A stretch of DNA of 34,465 nucleotides from Nitrososphaerota archaeon (GTDB taxonomy: Archaea > Thermoproteota > Nitrososphaeria > Nitrososphaerales > Nitrosopumilaceae). Below, one piece after another: positions 1-6,240 of the stretch (within the stretch, counting starts at the first letter, position 1; every line of letters begins with the position of its first letter). The stretch is taken from contig JADFLH010000012.1 in NCBI GenBank assembly GCA_022564515.1, forward strand, positions 1-34,465, read 5' to 3'. A model generated the notes under the pieces. The model had not been told where the DNA came from and did no database searches. It saw nothing but the letters and a program-made list of their open reading frames with translations. Both the position numbers and the translations under genes were made by a program.

Positions 1-44
1 TTACCTTACCAAGGTAACGCTCTACCAGGCTGAGCTATCGAAGC
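1..44 (-). tRNA. tRNA-Thr (GGT), 3' part cut by window edge
   Basis: Read on the minus strand, the gene starts at 44 with a 7-nt acceptor strand (GCTTCGA), then TA, a D stem GCTC/GAGC and an anticodon stem TTACC/GGTAA around loop TTGGTAA. The anticodon is therefore GGT, which reads Thr codons. The variable loop, T arm and 3' acceptor strand lie beyond position 1. No intron is seen in the visible part. Confidence 0.9.
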
Positions 45-139
45 ACGATAATTCGGTTGTGGAAAATCCTTATAATTCTTGATTAATTTCTGAAAAAAAC
101 TCAACTGTTAAATTTCCAACGTCTTTTAGCTACGGTCGG

Positions 140-261
140 GGAGGAGTAGTCAAGCCTGGCCAAAGAAAACTAATTTGTTTTTGGACACGCGGGACTTAAG
201 ATCATAATAATGGGTGATCCCGTCTCTTAGGGGTTCGTGGGTTCAAATCCCACCTCCTCCA
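140..261 (+). tRNA. tRNA-Leu (TAA) with two introns
   Basis: Acceptor strands GGAGGAG (140-146) and CTCCTCC (254-260) pair fully, and the T arm is GTGGG-TTCAAAT-CCCAC. Two insertions must be removed to obtain a normal tRNA. Intron 1 is 166-186 (21 nt), between tRNA positions 23 and 24: central helix CCAA (160-163)/TTGG (181-184) with 3-nt bulges AGA (164-166) and ACA (185-187). Intron 2 is 201-216 (16 nt), at the canonical 37/38 site: helix CTTA (195-198)/TGGG (211-214) with bulges AGA and TGA. Both are bulge-helix-bulge motifs cut after the second bulge base. The mature RNA is 85 nt, with D stem GTC/GAC, anticodon loop CTTAAGA and a long variable arm as expected for Leu. A TATA-like GTTAAATTT lies near 107-115. 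Confidence 0.93.
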
Positions 262-266
262 TCTGT

Positions 267-653
267 CTATTTTGGATGTTTTATTCCTCTTGCGTTCAAA
301 ACTTCGTAAACATCAGGCAATGAAAATACAAAACCGACATGGACACAATCTTTCTCTTCACAGAGTTGACAGAAAAACTCTCCCCTTTGTATAGCAACCT
401 CTGCAATTCTGTTTTTGATATTATCTTTGAGAATTACTCTATCGCCATCGACTGAAATCTTTTCAAGCTTTGGAGCATATCTCGCAAAGGTTTTGTCCTT
501 TTGCATCATCTCCTCTAGCATGTATGTGATGTATCCTGAAAAGCTGTTGACGCCTTTCATCACAAGTTCGTTCTTGTTCTTTTGGTATACATCGTGGAAT
601 TTGTCGTAAACAGTTTCTGAAACTGTGATTGATTTGAAACCTTCTTTCGGCAA
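267..653 (-). CDS. Small RHH-like protein with Cys/His cluster
   Basis: A 128-residue protein of unknown function. The N-terminal part (SITVSETVYDKFHDVY, about residues 8-23) has the strand-then-helix pattern of ribbon-helix-helix or AbrB-like DNA-binding proteins. Near the C-terminus, CQLCEEKDCVH supplies three Cys and one His that could hold zinc or a metal cluster. The start is TTG at 653, preceded on the minus strand by a GAGG ribosome-binding stretch; no better ATG is in place. It diverges from the winged-helix gene at 774 across 120 bp of promoter DNA. A role as a small metal-responsive regulator is inference only. Confidence 0.7.
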   Translation of the reverse strand: MPKEGFKSITVSETVYDKFHDVYQKNKNELVMKGVNSFSGYITYMLEEMMQKDKTFARYAPKLEKISVDGDRVILKDNIKNRIAEVAIQRGEFFCQLCEEKDCVHVGFVFSLPDVYEVLNARGIKHPK

Positions 654-670
654 GTTACTTTCCTCTTACC

Positions 671-698
671 GTACTTTGCAGTACCTCAACTATATAAT
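671..698 (-). promoter_or_regulatory. Promoter and small inverted repeat of the 267-653 gene
   Basis: On the minus strand a TATA-like element (plus-strand TATATAAT, 691-698) lies about 40 nt upstream of the TTG start, giving a predicted short 5' UTR. Between it and the gene, GTACT-TTGC-AGTAC (671-684) is a perfect 5-bp inverted repeat, a possible operator. Confidence 0.4.
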
Positions 699-743
699 GA
701 TTGTTGTTCATCGTTAGAACACAAATAGTAATTGTGAATTAGA

Positions 744-766
744 CTTTATACAATACAATAATTGTA
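744..766 (+). promoter_or_regulatory. TATA box overlapped by inverted repeat (operator candidate)
   Basis: CTTTATAC (744-751) lies about 27 nt before the ATG at 774, so the mRNA should be leaderless. The perfect inverted repeat TACAAT (749-754)/ATTGTA (761-766) with a 6-nt spacer overlaps the TATA box and the gap to the start site. This is where an autorepressor would bind. Confidence 0.5.
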
Positions 767-773
767 GAGCATT

Positions 774-1676
774 ATGGCTAGAGGATATCAAACTGAGGAA
801 ATAAAACAAAAATTACTAGATGTTCTTAATGATGCAAAAATAGGATTGTCCGGTGTTGCGATTGCTGAAAAACTCGATGTAAACAGAATTACAATTACAA
901 AATATCTTAACATTTTTGCAGCGGAAGGTCTGATAAGGCAAAAAAGTATAGGGAATGTAAATCTCTGGTTTCTTGAGGAAGGAACCGAACAATTTCAATT
1001 TCCAGATGACTATTTCAGAGTTAAAACAAAATTCATAGAATTTTTGACAGATAGATCAGAAAAACAAGTTTACAATTTGATAAGAAATTGCCTTCATTCT
1101 GAGGCTAACACTCAAAAAATTATGACAGAAATCATTTTTCCGGCAACAGATTCAATTCAAAAACTGTACAAGGATGGCAAAATTGGCAACTCTGAAGAAA
1201 AACTTCTTAGTAAAATAATTTCAAATTCAATTCAGATACTGAATCTAATATCTATTGAGGAAAACCCAAAAAAGAATGTAATTGTTCTGGCAGCCGATTC
1301 TAAAAGTACTCTATATTCTGAAGCTATATCTACGGCATTTCATTCTGATGGGTGGAAGGTTTCATCTTTAGGTGATATGTCTTCAGCAATTGATGTTTTG
1401 TTTGATTTAGATTTGCAAAAACTTCTTGGTAAGGTTTGGAAGCAAAAAACCGGAATTATGATAATTGTAATATTTTCTGACACTGAGGAAGGTTTGAATT
1501 TCTTCTCAGAAGCAGTAAATTCTGTTAAGGAACACTTTGAAAAAAAACTCTTTCTTGCGTTATGTGGCAAAGTAGGAAAAAAAACAGTAATTAAGGCTGA
1601 CTTGATTTCAGAAAAACCTGAGGATGTCATTCAATGGTCACAGACAACTTTTGAAAGTTTAGAATCTAAAAATTAG
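774..1676 (+). CDS. Winged-helix regulator with B12-binding-like C-terminal fold
   Basis: A 300-residue protein with a clear N-terminal winged helix (residues about 8-70: GLSGVAIAEKLDVNRITITK is the recognition region, followed by a wing ending NLWFL). The middle is helical. From about residue 167 (NVIVLAADSKSTLYSEAIS, then GWKVSSLG) the chain alternates strands and helices as cobalamin-binding Rossmann-type domains do. I see no DxHxxG cobalamin-ligand motif, so any ligand could be different. The ATG start fits a leaderless transcript from the TATA box at 744. The stop codon directly touches the tRNA-Ile gene on the other strand. Small-molecule-responsive transcriptional regulation is inferred from the architecture. 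Confidence 0.75.
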   Translation: MARGYQTEEIKQKLLDVLNDAKIGLSGVAIAEKLDVNRITITKYLNIFAAEGLIRQKSIGNVNLWFLEEGTEQFQFPDDYFRVKTKFIEFLTDRSEKQVYNLIRNCLHSEANTQKIMTEIIFPATDSIQKLYKDGKIGNSEEKLLSKIISNSIQILNLISIEENPKKNVIVLAADSKSTLYSEAISTAFHSDGWKVSSLGDMSSAIDVLFDLDLQKLLGKVWKQKTGIMIIVIFSDTEEGLNFFSEAVNSVKEHFEKKLFLALCGKVGKKTVIKADLISEKPEDVIQWSQTTFESLESKN

Positions 1677-1764
1677 TGGGCCGAATGAGATTCGAACTCA
1701 TGACCTTTCGATGTCTGAATATGTTTATCAGTCGAACGCTCCAGCCAAGCTGAGCTACCGGCCC
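1677..1764 (-). tRNA. tRNA-Ile (GAT) with 13-nt intron
   Basis: The minus-strand acceptor GGGCCGG (from 1764) pairs with TCGGCCC, discriminator A at 1677. The anticodon stem TTCGA/TCGAA encloses loop CTGATAA, anticodon GAT. An intron of 13 nt (plus 1713-1725) sits at 37/38: loop bases CTGA pair with intron TCAG, leaving 3-nt bulges TAA and ACA, which is a bulge-helix-bulge. The mature length is 75 nt. The 3' end abuts the stop codon of the convergent regulator gene with no spacer. Confidence 0.93.
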
Positions 1765-1796
1765 TCAAAAAATTTCTTTTAAGCAGTCATTTAAGT

Positions 1797-2351
1797 TTAA
1801 TTTTTCTTCCACTTAATGGAACAACCAATTGAGGGATCAAAATCCTTTTCAATTTTTTCACCCGCAAGCAGTTTTTCGATGTTGACAATCATAGTTTTTT
1901 CAGTTGCAGTATCTTCAGGGTTCATTGCGTTGTCTATTCTACCGTGGAAAAGTAGTTTCCTTTCTTTATCAAAAAGGAATGGATCTGGTGTGCAAATTGC
2001 ACCATATTTTTTTGCAATTTCCTGAGAGTCATCAACAAGATAATCAAACTTGATTCCTTTCTCCATTGCCACTTTTTTCATATTTTCAAAACTATCATCA
2101 GGATAGTTTGTGGGATCATTGCTGTTTATCCCAACAAGAGCAACTCTGTCTTTGAATTTTTCATGAATTTCTTTTATTGCCTCTACTTTTGCTTTTACAT
2201 AAGGACAATGATTGCAGATGAAAATAACTAGCAAAGCATCAAAGTCCTTGTATGTGTTTAATGAGTGCTTTTTGTCATCAATTCCAATTAAATCAAAATC
2301 GGGTGCTTGATCGCCTGCTTTTAGTTTAATTTGAGATTCTAGCAAAACCAT
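1797..2351 (-). CDS. Thioredoxin-fold redoxin (AhpC/TSA-like)
   Basis: The protein has the order of a peroxiredoxin-like thioredoxin fold: KAGDQAPDFDLIGID near the N-terminus, a strand leading to the redox motif CNHCPYV (about residue 50), a GINSNDP strand, and a TPDPFLFD segment where the cis-proline loop normally lies. CxxC with an internal His (CNHC) indicates a dithiol oxidoreductase or peroxiredoxin-like reductase; its partner is unknown. I take ATG at 2351 (184 residues); an in-frame GTG at 2357 is the alternative. There is no signal peptide, so it is probably cytoplasmic. Confidence 0.85.
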   Translation of the reverse strand: MVLLESQIKLKAGDQAPDFDLIGIDDKKHSLNTYKDFDALLVIFICNHCPYVKAKVEAIKEIHEKFKDRVALVGINSNDPTNYPDDSFENMKKVAMEKGIKFDYLVDDSQEIAKKYGAICTPDPFLFDKERKLLFHGRIDNAMNPEDTATEKTMIVNIEKLLAGEKIEKDFDPSIGCSIKWKKN

Positions 2352-2428
2352 AAACACAAGTCACAAAAAAGCAAATAAAATCTTTGTCAAGACAACAATT
2401 AAAATCAACACGGAATTTATCGATCCGT

Positions 2429-2502
2429 GGGCTGATAGTTTAGACTGGTAGAATACCCGCCTTGCACGCGGGGGGTCAGGGGTTCAAATCCCCTTCAGTC
2501 CA
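2429..2502 (+). tRNA. tRNA-Ala (TGC)
   Basis: Acceptor strands GGGCTGA and TCAGTCC pair with a G3:U70 wobble, the classic alanine identity element. Anticodon stem CCCGC/GCGGG, loop CTTGCAC, anticodon TGC. T arm AGGGG-TTCAAAT-CCCCT. Length 74 nt, no intron, unlike the Leu, Ile and Trp tRNAs of this window. A TATA-like TTAAAATC lies about 25 nt upstream. Confidence 0.96.
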
Positions 2503-2554
2503 TTAAACATTTTTTTAAATTGGTTCTATTTTGAACTTCAAAAGGCAAGATGGA

Positions 2555-2563
2555 TTTAAATAT
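2555..2563 (+). promoter_or_regulatory. Strong TATA box for the 35-residue membrane microprotein
   Basis: TTTAAATAT is centred about 27 nt before the ATG at 2586, with a purine-rich upstream region in the BRE position. The transcript would start at or just before the ATG. GGGTGA at 2573-2578 could also act as a ribosome-binding site. Confidence 0.5.
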
Positions 2564-2585
2564 GATAACTTTGGGTGAAAAAAAC

Positions 2586-2693
2586 ATGGCAACAGCAGCA
2601 GACGGATGGCCTGTATGGATTCCTCTCATTGTAGGTTTAGCTCCAGGACTAGTATACTGGATCATAATCACTGGTATGAAAAGACGAAGATAA
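2586..2693 (+). CDS. 35-residue single-helix membrane microprotein
   Basis: The reading frame starts MATAADGWPVWIPL, continues through a hydrophobic stretch (IPLIVGLAPGLVYWIIIT, residues 12-29) and ends in a basic tail MKRRR before TAA. The positive-inside rule puts the C-terminus in the cytoplasm. It is too short for most gene finders, but it has a strong TATA box, a good ATG and sits alone between tRNA-Ala and the secreted-protein gene. I do not recognise the family. Small helical subunits of membrane oxidase or oxygenase complexes have this shape, but nothing here ties it to one. Confidence 0.65.
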   Translation: MATAADGWPVWIPLIVGLAPGLVYWIIITGMKRRR

Positions 2694-2740
2694 ATTTACT
2701 TAAAAACAACTTTTCCCTACTCTCTCATAATAGATTCTAT

Positions 2741-2761
2741 TAGGTTAAACCTTGTAACCTA
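2741..2761 (+). repeat. Inverted repeat TAGGTTA/TAACCTA
   Basis: TAGGTTA (2741-2747) and TAACCTA (2755-2761) form a perfect 7-bp inverted repeat with a 7-nt spacer, just upstream of a TATA-like GATATATC (2777-2784) that would serve the 2820 gene. The position suits an activator or repressor site. TAGGTT half-sites recur at 6201 and 26825. Confidence 0.45.
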
Positions 2762-2819
2762 CATTGTTGACTTTATGATATATCGCACAAAATTAATCAT
2801 GTGGAACAATTTCCAGTAT

Positions 2820-3902
2820 ATGAAAAAGATCATACTTGCAGCATCTATCGTGTTTCTTTTATTCCCATTCAGTTTTGGTTTTTCTCAATCGTATGATAAA
2901 CCGCCAACCTTGGGAATTATTCTTACAAGTTTTAGCCCTTATCACTTCAAAGATGAAAACGGTTATACAGTTATTATCGGTGAGGTTGAAAACACGAAAA
3001 ATTTTCCAGTAACGGCTGTAAAAATTCTGGCATTATTTTATGATGAATCTAGTAAACAACCTCTTGAGGCTCAAATAGGCACTACTATCGTTGATGTTAT
3101 TCCGCCATTAGGAAAGGCACCCTATATGATAAAGTCACGCAATCCAGATGCTTCAATTACAAACGTCTCAGTGAAACTTCAAGGTTTTAATTCTGCACCC
3201 CCAAAAAATGAAGAACTTGGAATAGAATCTGAAATTTCTGAATTTGGTGAGCAAATCAAAATTGCAGGCAGTCTAACTAATAATGCTTCTAAAGAAGCAT
3301 CCCAAACAAAAATCCTTCTTTTGTTTTATGATGCTTTTCAACCACCTAGAATAATTTGGATCTCAATAATAGAACTGGAAGAAGCCATAGAGAGTGATTC
3401 TAGTGTAGATTTTGAATTTAATGAAAAATTTGATCCGCGTTCATTAGGTTACAAGATTTTTGCAGAATCAGATAACTCATATTCAAACATACATAATGTT
3501 GAGATTACACGACCTGATGTACTTACAAAACTTGTAACAATCAGCGATGTTTCAATAAATGATGATGAAGGAAACAAACTATTGGATATTTCTAAAGGTT
3601 CTACCATAAACATACAAAGCCAAATTTGGTTGCAGTATGCAACTGATCAAGAAACTTTTGAACAACCCTATGTTTACTATGTACAAATTAAAAAATCAGT
3701 TGAGATGGATGGTAAAAAACTAACATTTGTGGAATTCGTTGGAACTTACGAAGGAACTTTTCAAGCGGCAAGTACACAATTTCCAACAATTCCATGGACT
3801 ACATCCGAACCGGGATTTTATTATATCGAAACATTCGTATGGGATCCTAACACCATCCCATTAGCATCACTAGGCCCAATTATGCCATTCGTGATTATTT
3901 AG
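2820..3902 (+). CDS. Secreted or lipid-surface protein, beta-rich
   Basis: The chain begins MKKIILAASIVFLLFPF and continues to a polar SQSYDKPP, a clear Sec signal peptide. I choose ATG 2820 (360 residues) because it gives a clean signal peptide and lies after the predicted transcription start; in-frame ATGs at 2775 and 2799 exist. The mature part is beta-rich, with a region (GEVENTKNFPVTAVKILALFYD, split over about residues 55-77) like the FxLYD-type immunoglobulin-like domains of cell-surface proteins. A second similar segment follows (GSLTNNASKEASQTKILLLF, about residues 155-175). No enzyme motif is seen; an extracellular structural or binding role is inference. Confidence 0.75.
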   Translation: MKKIILAASIVFLLFPFSFGFSQSYDKPPTLGIILTSFSPYHFKDENGYTVIIGEVENTKNFPVTAVKILALFYDESSKQPLEAQIGTTIVDVIPPLGKAPYMIKSRNPDASITNVSVKLQGFNSAPPKNEELGIESEISEFGEQIKIAGSLTNNASKEASQTKILLLFYDAFQPPRIIWISIIELEEAIESDSSVDFEFNEKFDPRSLGYKIFAESDNSYSNIHNVEITRPDVLTKLVTISDVSINDDEGNKLLDISKGSTINIQSQIWLQYATDQETFEQPYVYYVQIKKSVEMDGKKLTFVEFVGTYEGTFQAASTQFPTIPWTTSEPGFYYIETFVWDPNTIPLASLGPIMPFVII

Positions 3903-3936
3903 AAAATTTATTTTCAAAGAATGCAAAAACGAAATA

Positions 3937-4413
3937 ATGACAAAATTTGATCTAATTGCAACAGGTGGCACATTTGACATTATTCATAAAGGACACATAG
4001 AATTACTCAAAAAGGCATTTGAGATCTCATCAAATGTTATCATTGGATTAACGAGTGATGAATTAGCAGAAAAAAAAGGGAAAAAAATTACAAATGATTA
4101 CTCAACCCGACTTTCATCTTTAATTTCAGTAATTGAACAAAAATTTCCCAGCTCTTCTTTTAGAATAAGTAAGCTTGAAAATGATTTTGGTCCTGCAGTT
4201 TTGGAGGAAGGCGTTCAAGCAATGATTGTGAGTGAAGAAACAAGTTTTCAAGGCGAAATTCTCAACAAACTTCGAGCTGAAAAAAATCTCCCTAGTATCA
4301 AAATAGTTGTTGTTCCTATGGTTCTAGCTGAGGACGGAAAAATTATTTCAACAACTAGAATCAGAAATTCAGAAATAGATTACGAAGGAAACTTGCTTTC
4401 AATTGACAAGTAG
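3937..4413 (+). CDS. coaD: Pantetheine-phosphate adenylyltransferase, archaeal type
   Basis: PPAT joins ATP and 4'-phosphopantetheine to make dephospho-CoA, the penultimate step of CoA synthesis. The nucleotidyltransferase signature TGGTFDIIHKGH (residues 9-20) has the HxGH motif that binds ATP phosphates, and ISTTRIR (about 137-143) is the second ATP-contacting motif. At 158 residues the length suits the archaeal PPAT family (COG1019). AAATTTATTT at 3904-3913 gives a TATA box about 27 nt before the ATG, so it likely has its own leaderless transcript although only 34 nt separate it from the upstream gene. Confidence 0.92.
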   Translation: MTKFDLIATGGTFDIIHKGHIELLKKAFEISSNVIIGLTSDELAEKKGKKITNDYSTRLSSLISVIEQKFPSSSFRISKLENDFGPAVLEEGVQAMIVSEETSFQGEILNKLRAEKNLPSIKIVVVPMVLAEDGKIISTTRIRNSEIDYEGNLLSIDK

Positions 4414-4465
4414 CTATTCTATGTTTGAGTAAGTGAACTAAAACAAATTATCGCCATTTGTTTGT

Positions 4466-4795
4466 ATGCCCATAATTAGCCACATGATGAATCAAATAAA
4501 CAATGATGTTATTAATCTCCAAAAAGGATTACATCCTGAAAATCTTTCATATTGGTATGCAAAAATAATCAAAGAAACAAAAGAGATGGCCCCTCCTTGG
4601 CTCCAAAACAAAATTAAGGCAAAACAAGATCCAATCCTTCGTATGAAATTTAATCTTGATATTTCAAAACGTGCAGTTAGATACTTTATGATAGTAGTAG
4701 AACAAAATTTAGATCAAATGCCATATTCAACAAAGTTGTATTTTCTTAAAGTGCAAGAAATAATGGAAACAGAAGTGGACAAGTCCTTAGTGTAA
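4466..4795 (+). CDS. Helical protein of unknown function
   Basis: A 109-residue, mostly helical, soluble protein without Cys clusters or membrane segments. Features are the stretches LHPENLSYWYAKIIKETKEM (about residues 22-41) and DISKRAVRYFMIVVEQNLDQ (about 74-93). I do not recognise the family. ATG codons at 4484 and 4487 are alternative starts; 4466 has a weak TATA-like stretch about 27 nt upstream. It converges with the 4798-5079 gene with only 2 nt between them. Confidence 0.65.
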   Translation: MPIISHMMNQINNDVINLQKGLHPENLSYWYAKIIKETKEMAPPWLQNKIKAKQDPILRMKFNLDISKRAVRYFMIVVEQNLDQMPYSTKLYFLKVQEIMETEVDKSLV

Positions 4796-4797
4796 AT

Positions 4798-5079
4798 TTA
4801 TTCTTTGATAATTTCAACGTCTTCTTCAAATATAGCAATTCCAACAATCTTGTGTTTTTTTTCGAACACAGACTGAAGAAAATCAGTAAAAACTTCTACA
4901 AAATGATTATCCCTGAGAATTACACTGTGAGCAGACTTGTCTTTAAGTGATACAATAACTTCATTTTCAACAACATTCAAAATTTCGGTGATAAATATCT
5001 CATTGCTGTCTTTGAGGTAAATTAAACTCGCAAGTTTTTGTGCTTCGTATTTATCTCTACAAGAAATTCTAACTTTCAT
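4798..5079 (-). CDS. Small protein translationally coupled to TrpRS
   Basis: A 93-residue protein beginning MKVRISCRDKYEAQKLASLI, with alternating strands and helices. The ATG overlaps the stop codon of trpS (ATGA, 5076-5079), so the two are co-transcribed and probably translationally coupled. Family unknown; no catalytic or metal motif is seen. The context only suggests a housekeeping role linked to tRNA charging. Confidence 0.65.
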   Translation of the reverse strand: MKVRISCRDKYEAQKLASLIYLKDSNEIFITEILNVVENEVIVSLKDKSAHSVILRDNHFVEVFTDFLQSVFEKKHKIVGIAIFEEDVEIIKE

Positions 5080-6188
5080 GAATCTTTGAATAGAAATTTG
5101 TCAATTTGCTCTCGTGCTTTTTCACGTTTTTTTTGATGATCTTTGAGAAAATCATTAATTTTTTCAATCAAAATTGCTTTTAGCTCACCAGTTATCATTT
5201 TTCCAGATTTGTAATCATCATAAATTTTCTTTAATGCCATATCATCAGGTTCAAAGAATATTTTCAGATATTGATAAGATACATCAATGTCAGGATTTCC
5301 GCCCAATTTTCTGTGTTGAGCTACATCTGGCTGACCGCCTGAAAATGCATACTTGTTGATTTTCTTTTTTACCACTTCAGGAGTATCTGTGGTGTAAATT
5401 GTAGTATTTTCTTCAGACGCTGACATTTTTCCTCCAGGACCTTCCAAGCTAGGCATCATAATATTATGAATTAAGGCTGGCTTTGGTTTTCCAATTCTTG
5501 GCGCAACATCTCTTGTTAATCTAAAATGAGGATCTTGATCCACACCAAGAGGAATTAGAACCGGTTTTTCTTCAATAAAGCACGGAGCTGACTGGAGTGA
5601 TGTATAGAAAATCATTCCAATGTTGGTATCATTTGTAAAACCAAAGACAGCCTTAATATTTGAAAAATTGATTTTTTTTGCAACTTCTGCAGCAATTGGA
5701 TATAACATCTGAATGTTCTCAGTATCAATTATTATTTTCGTGTTTTTAGACTTGAATCCTAATGCAATGAAATCAAGCGCGTTTTCAAATGCGAATTTTT
5801 TTGTCTCTTCAAGTTTCAAGTTTTGTTTTGAAAAGAATTTTTCATCATCTGTTAATTGAAAATACATATTCACATCAAATTTGTCTTGGAGCCATTTTGC
5901 AAAGACCCATGGAATTAGGTGACCAATATGAGTATGGCCAGACGGCCCACGGCCTGTGTATAAGAAAAATTTGTTTCCTTTTTCATACTCGTCTAAAATT
6001 TTATTCATATCTCTATGGGAGAAGAAAATTTGTCTTCTTAACATGAAATGATCGTCTCCAGCAATTTTCTTAATTCTTTCTGAAAGCTGATCTGAAATTT
6101 TTTGTGTTCCAAATCGTTTAATCAGTTTATCATAATCAATTTCACCTTGCACATGCCAAGGTGTTACAATAAAATCATCAGACACCAT
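5076..6188 (-). CDS. trpS: Tryptophanyl-tRNA synthetase
   Basis: Class I synthetase that charges tRNA-Trp. GRGPSGHTHIGHLIP at about residues 81-95 is the HIGH ATP-binding motif, and KMSAS at about 253-257 is the KMSKS loop. The N-terminal extension (IVTPWHVQGEIDYDKLIKRFG) is typical of archaeal and eukaryotic TrpRS. Length 370 is normal. It shares its promoter with the divergent pheS gene; TTTAAA at 6211-6216 lies about 26 nt from this start, so the mRNA is probably leaderless. It is followed by an overlapping small gene. Its substrate tRNA-Trp is encoded at 13912-14063. Confidence 0.95.
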   Translation of the reverse strand: MVSDDFIVTPWHVQGEIDYDKLIKRFGTQKISDQLSERIKKIAGDDHFMLRRQIFFSHRDMNKILDEYEKGNKFFLYTGRGPSGHTHIGHLIPWVFAKWLQDKFDVNMYFQLTDDEKFFSKQNLKLEETKKFAFENALDFIALGFKSKNTKIIIDTENIQMLYPIAAEVAKKINFSNIKAVFGFTNDTNIGMIFYTSLQSAPCFIEEKPVLIPLGVDQDPHFRLTRDVAPRIGKPKPALIHNIMMPSLEGPGGKMSASEENTTIYTTDTPEVVKKKINKYAFSGGQPDVAQHRKLGGNPDIDVSYQYLKIFFEPDDMALKKIYDDYKSGKMITGELKAILIEKINDFLKDHQKKREKAREQIDKFLFKDS

Positions 6189-6210
6189 TCATGATTGACT
6201 TAGGTTAAGG

Positions 6211-6218
6211 TTTAAAAA
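6211..6218. promoter_or_regulatory. Shared bidirectional TATA element (trpS / pheS)
   Basis: The 52-bp gap between trpS and pheS holds a single obvious TATA element, TTTAAAAA. Its TTTAAA core is palindromic and lies about 27 nt from the pheS ATG (6241) and about 26 nt from the trpS ATG (6188), the right distance for leaderless transcripts in both directions. TAGGTTAAGG precedes it. Confidence 0.55.
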
Positions 6219-6240
6219 GTCTTTTTCGAAATCACAACAG

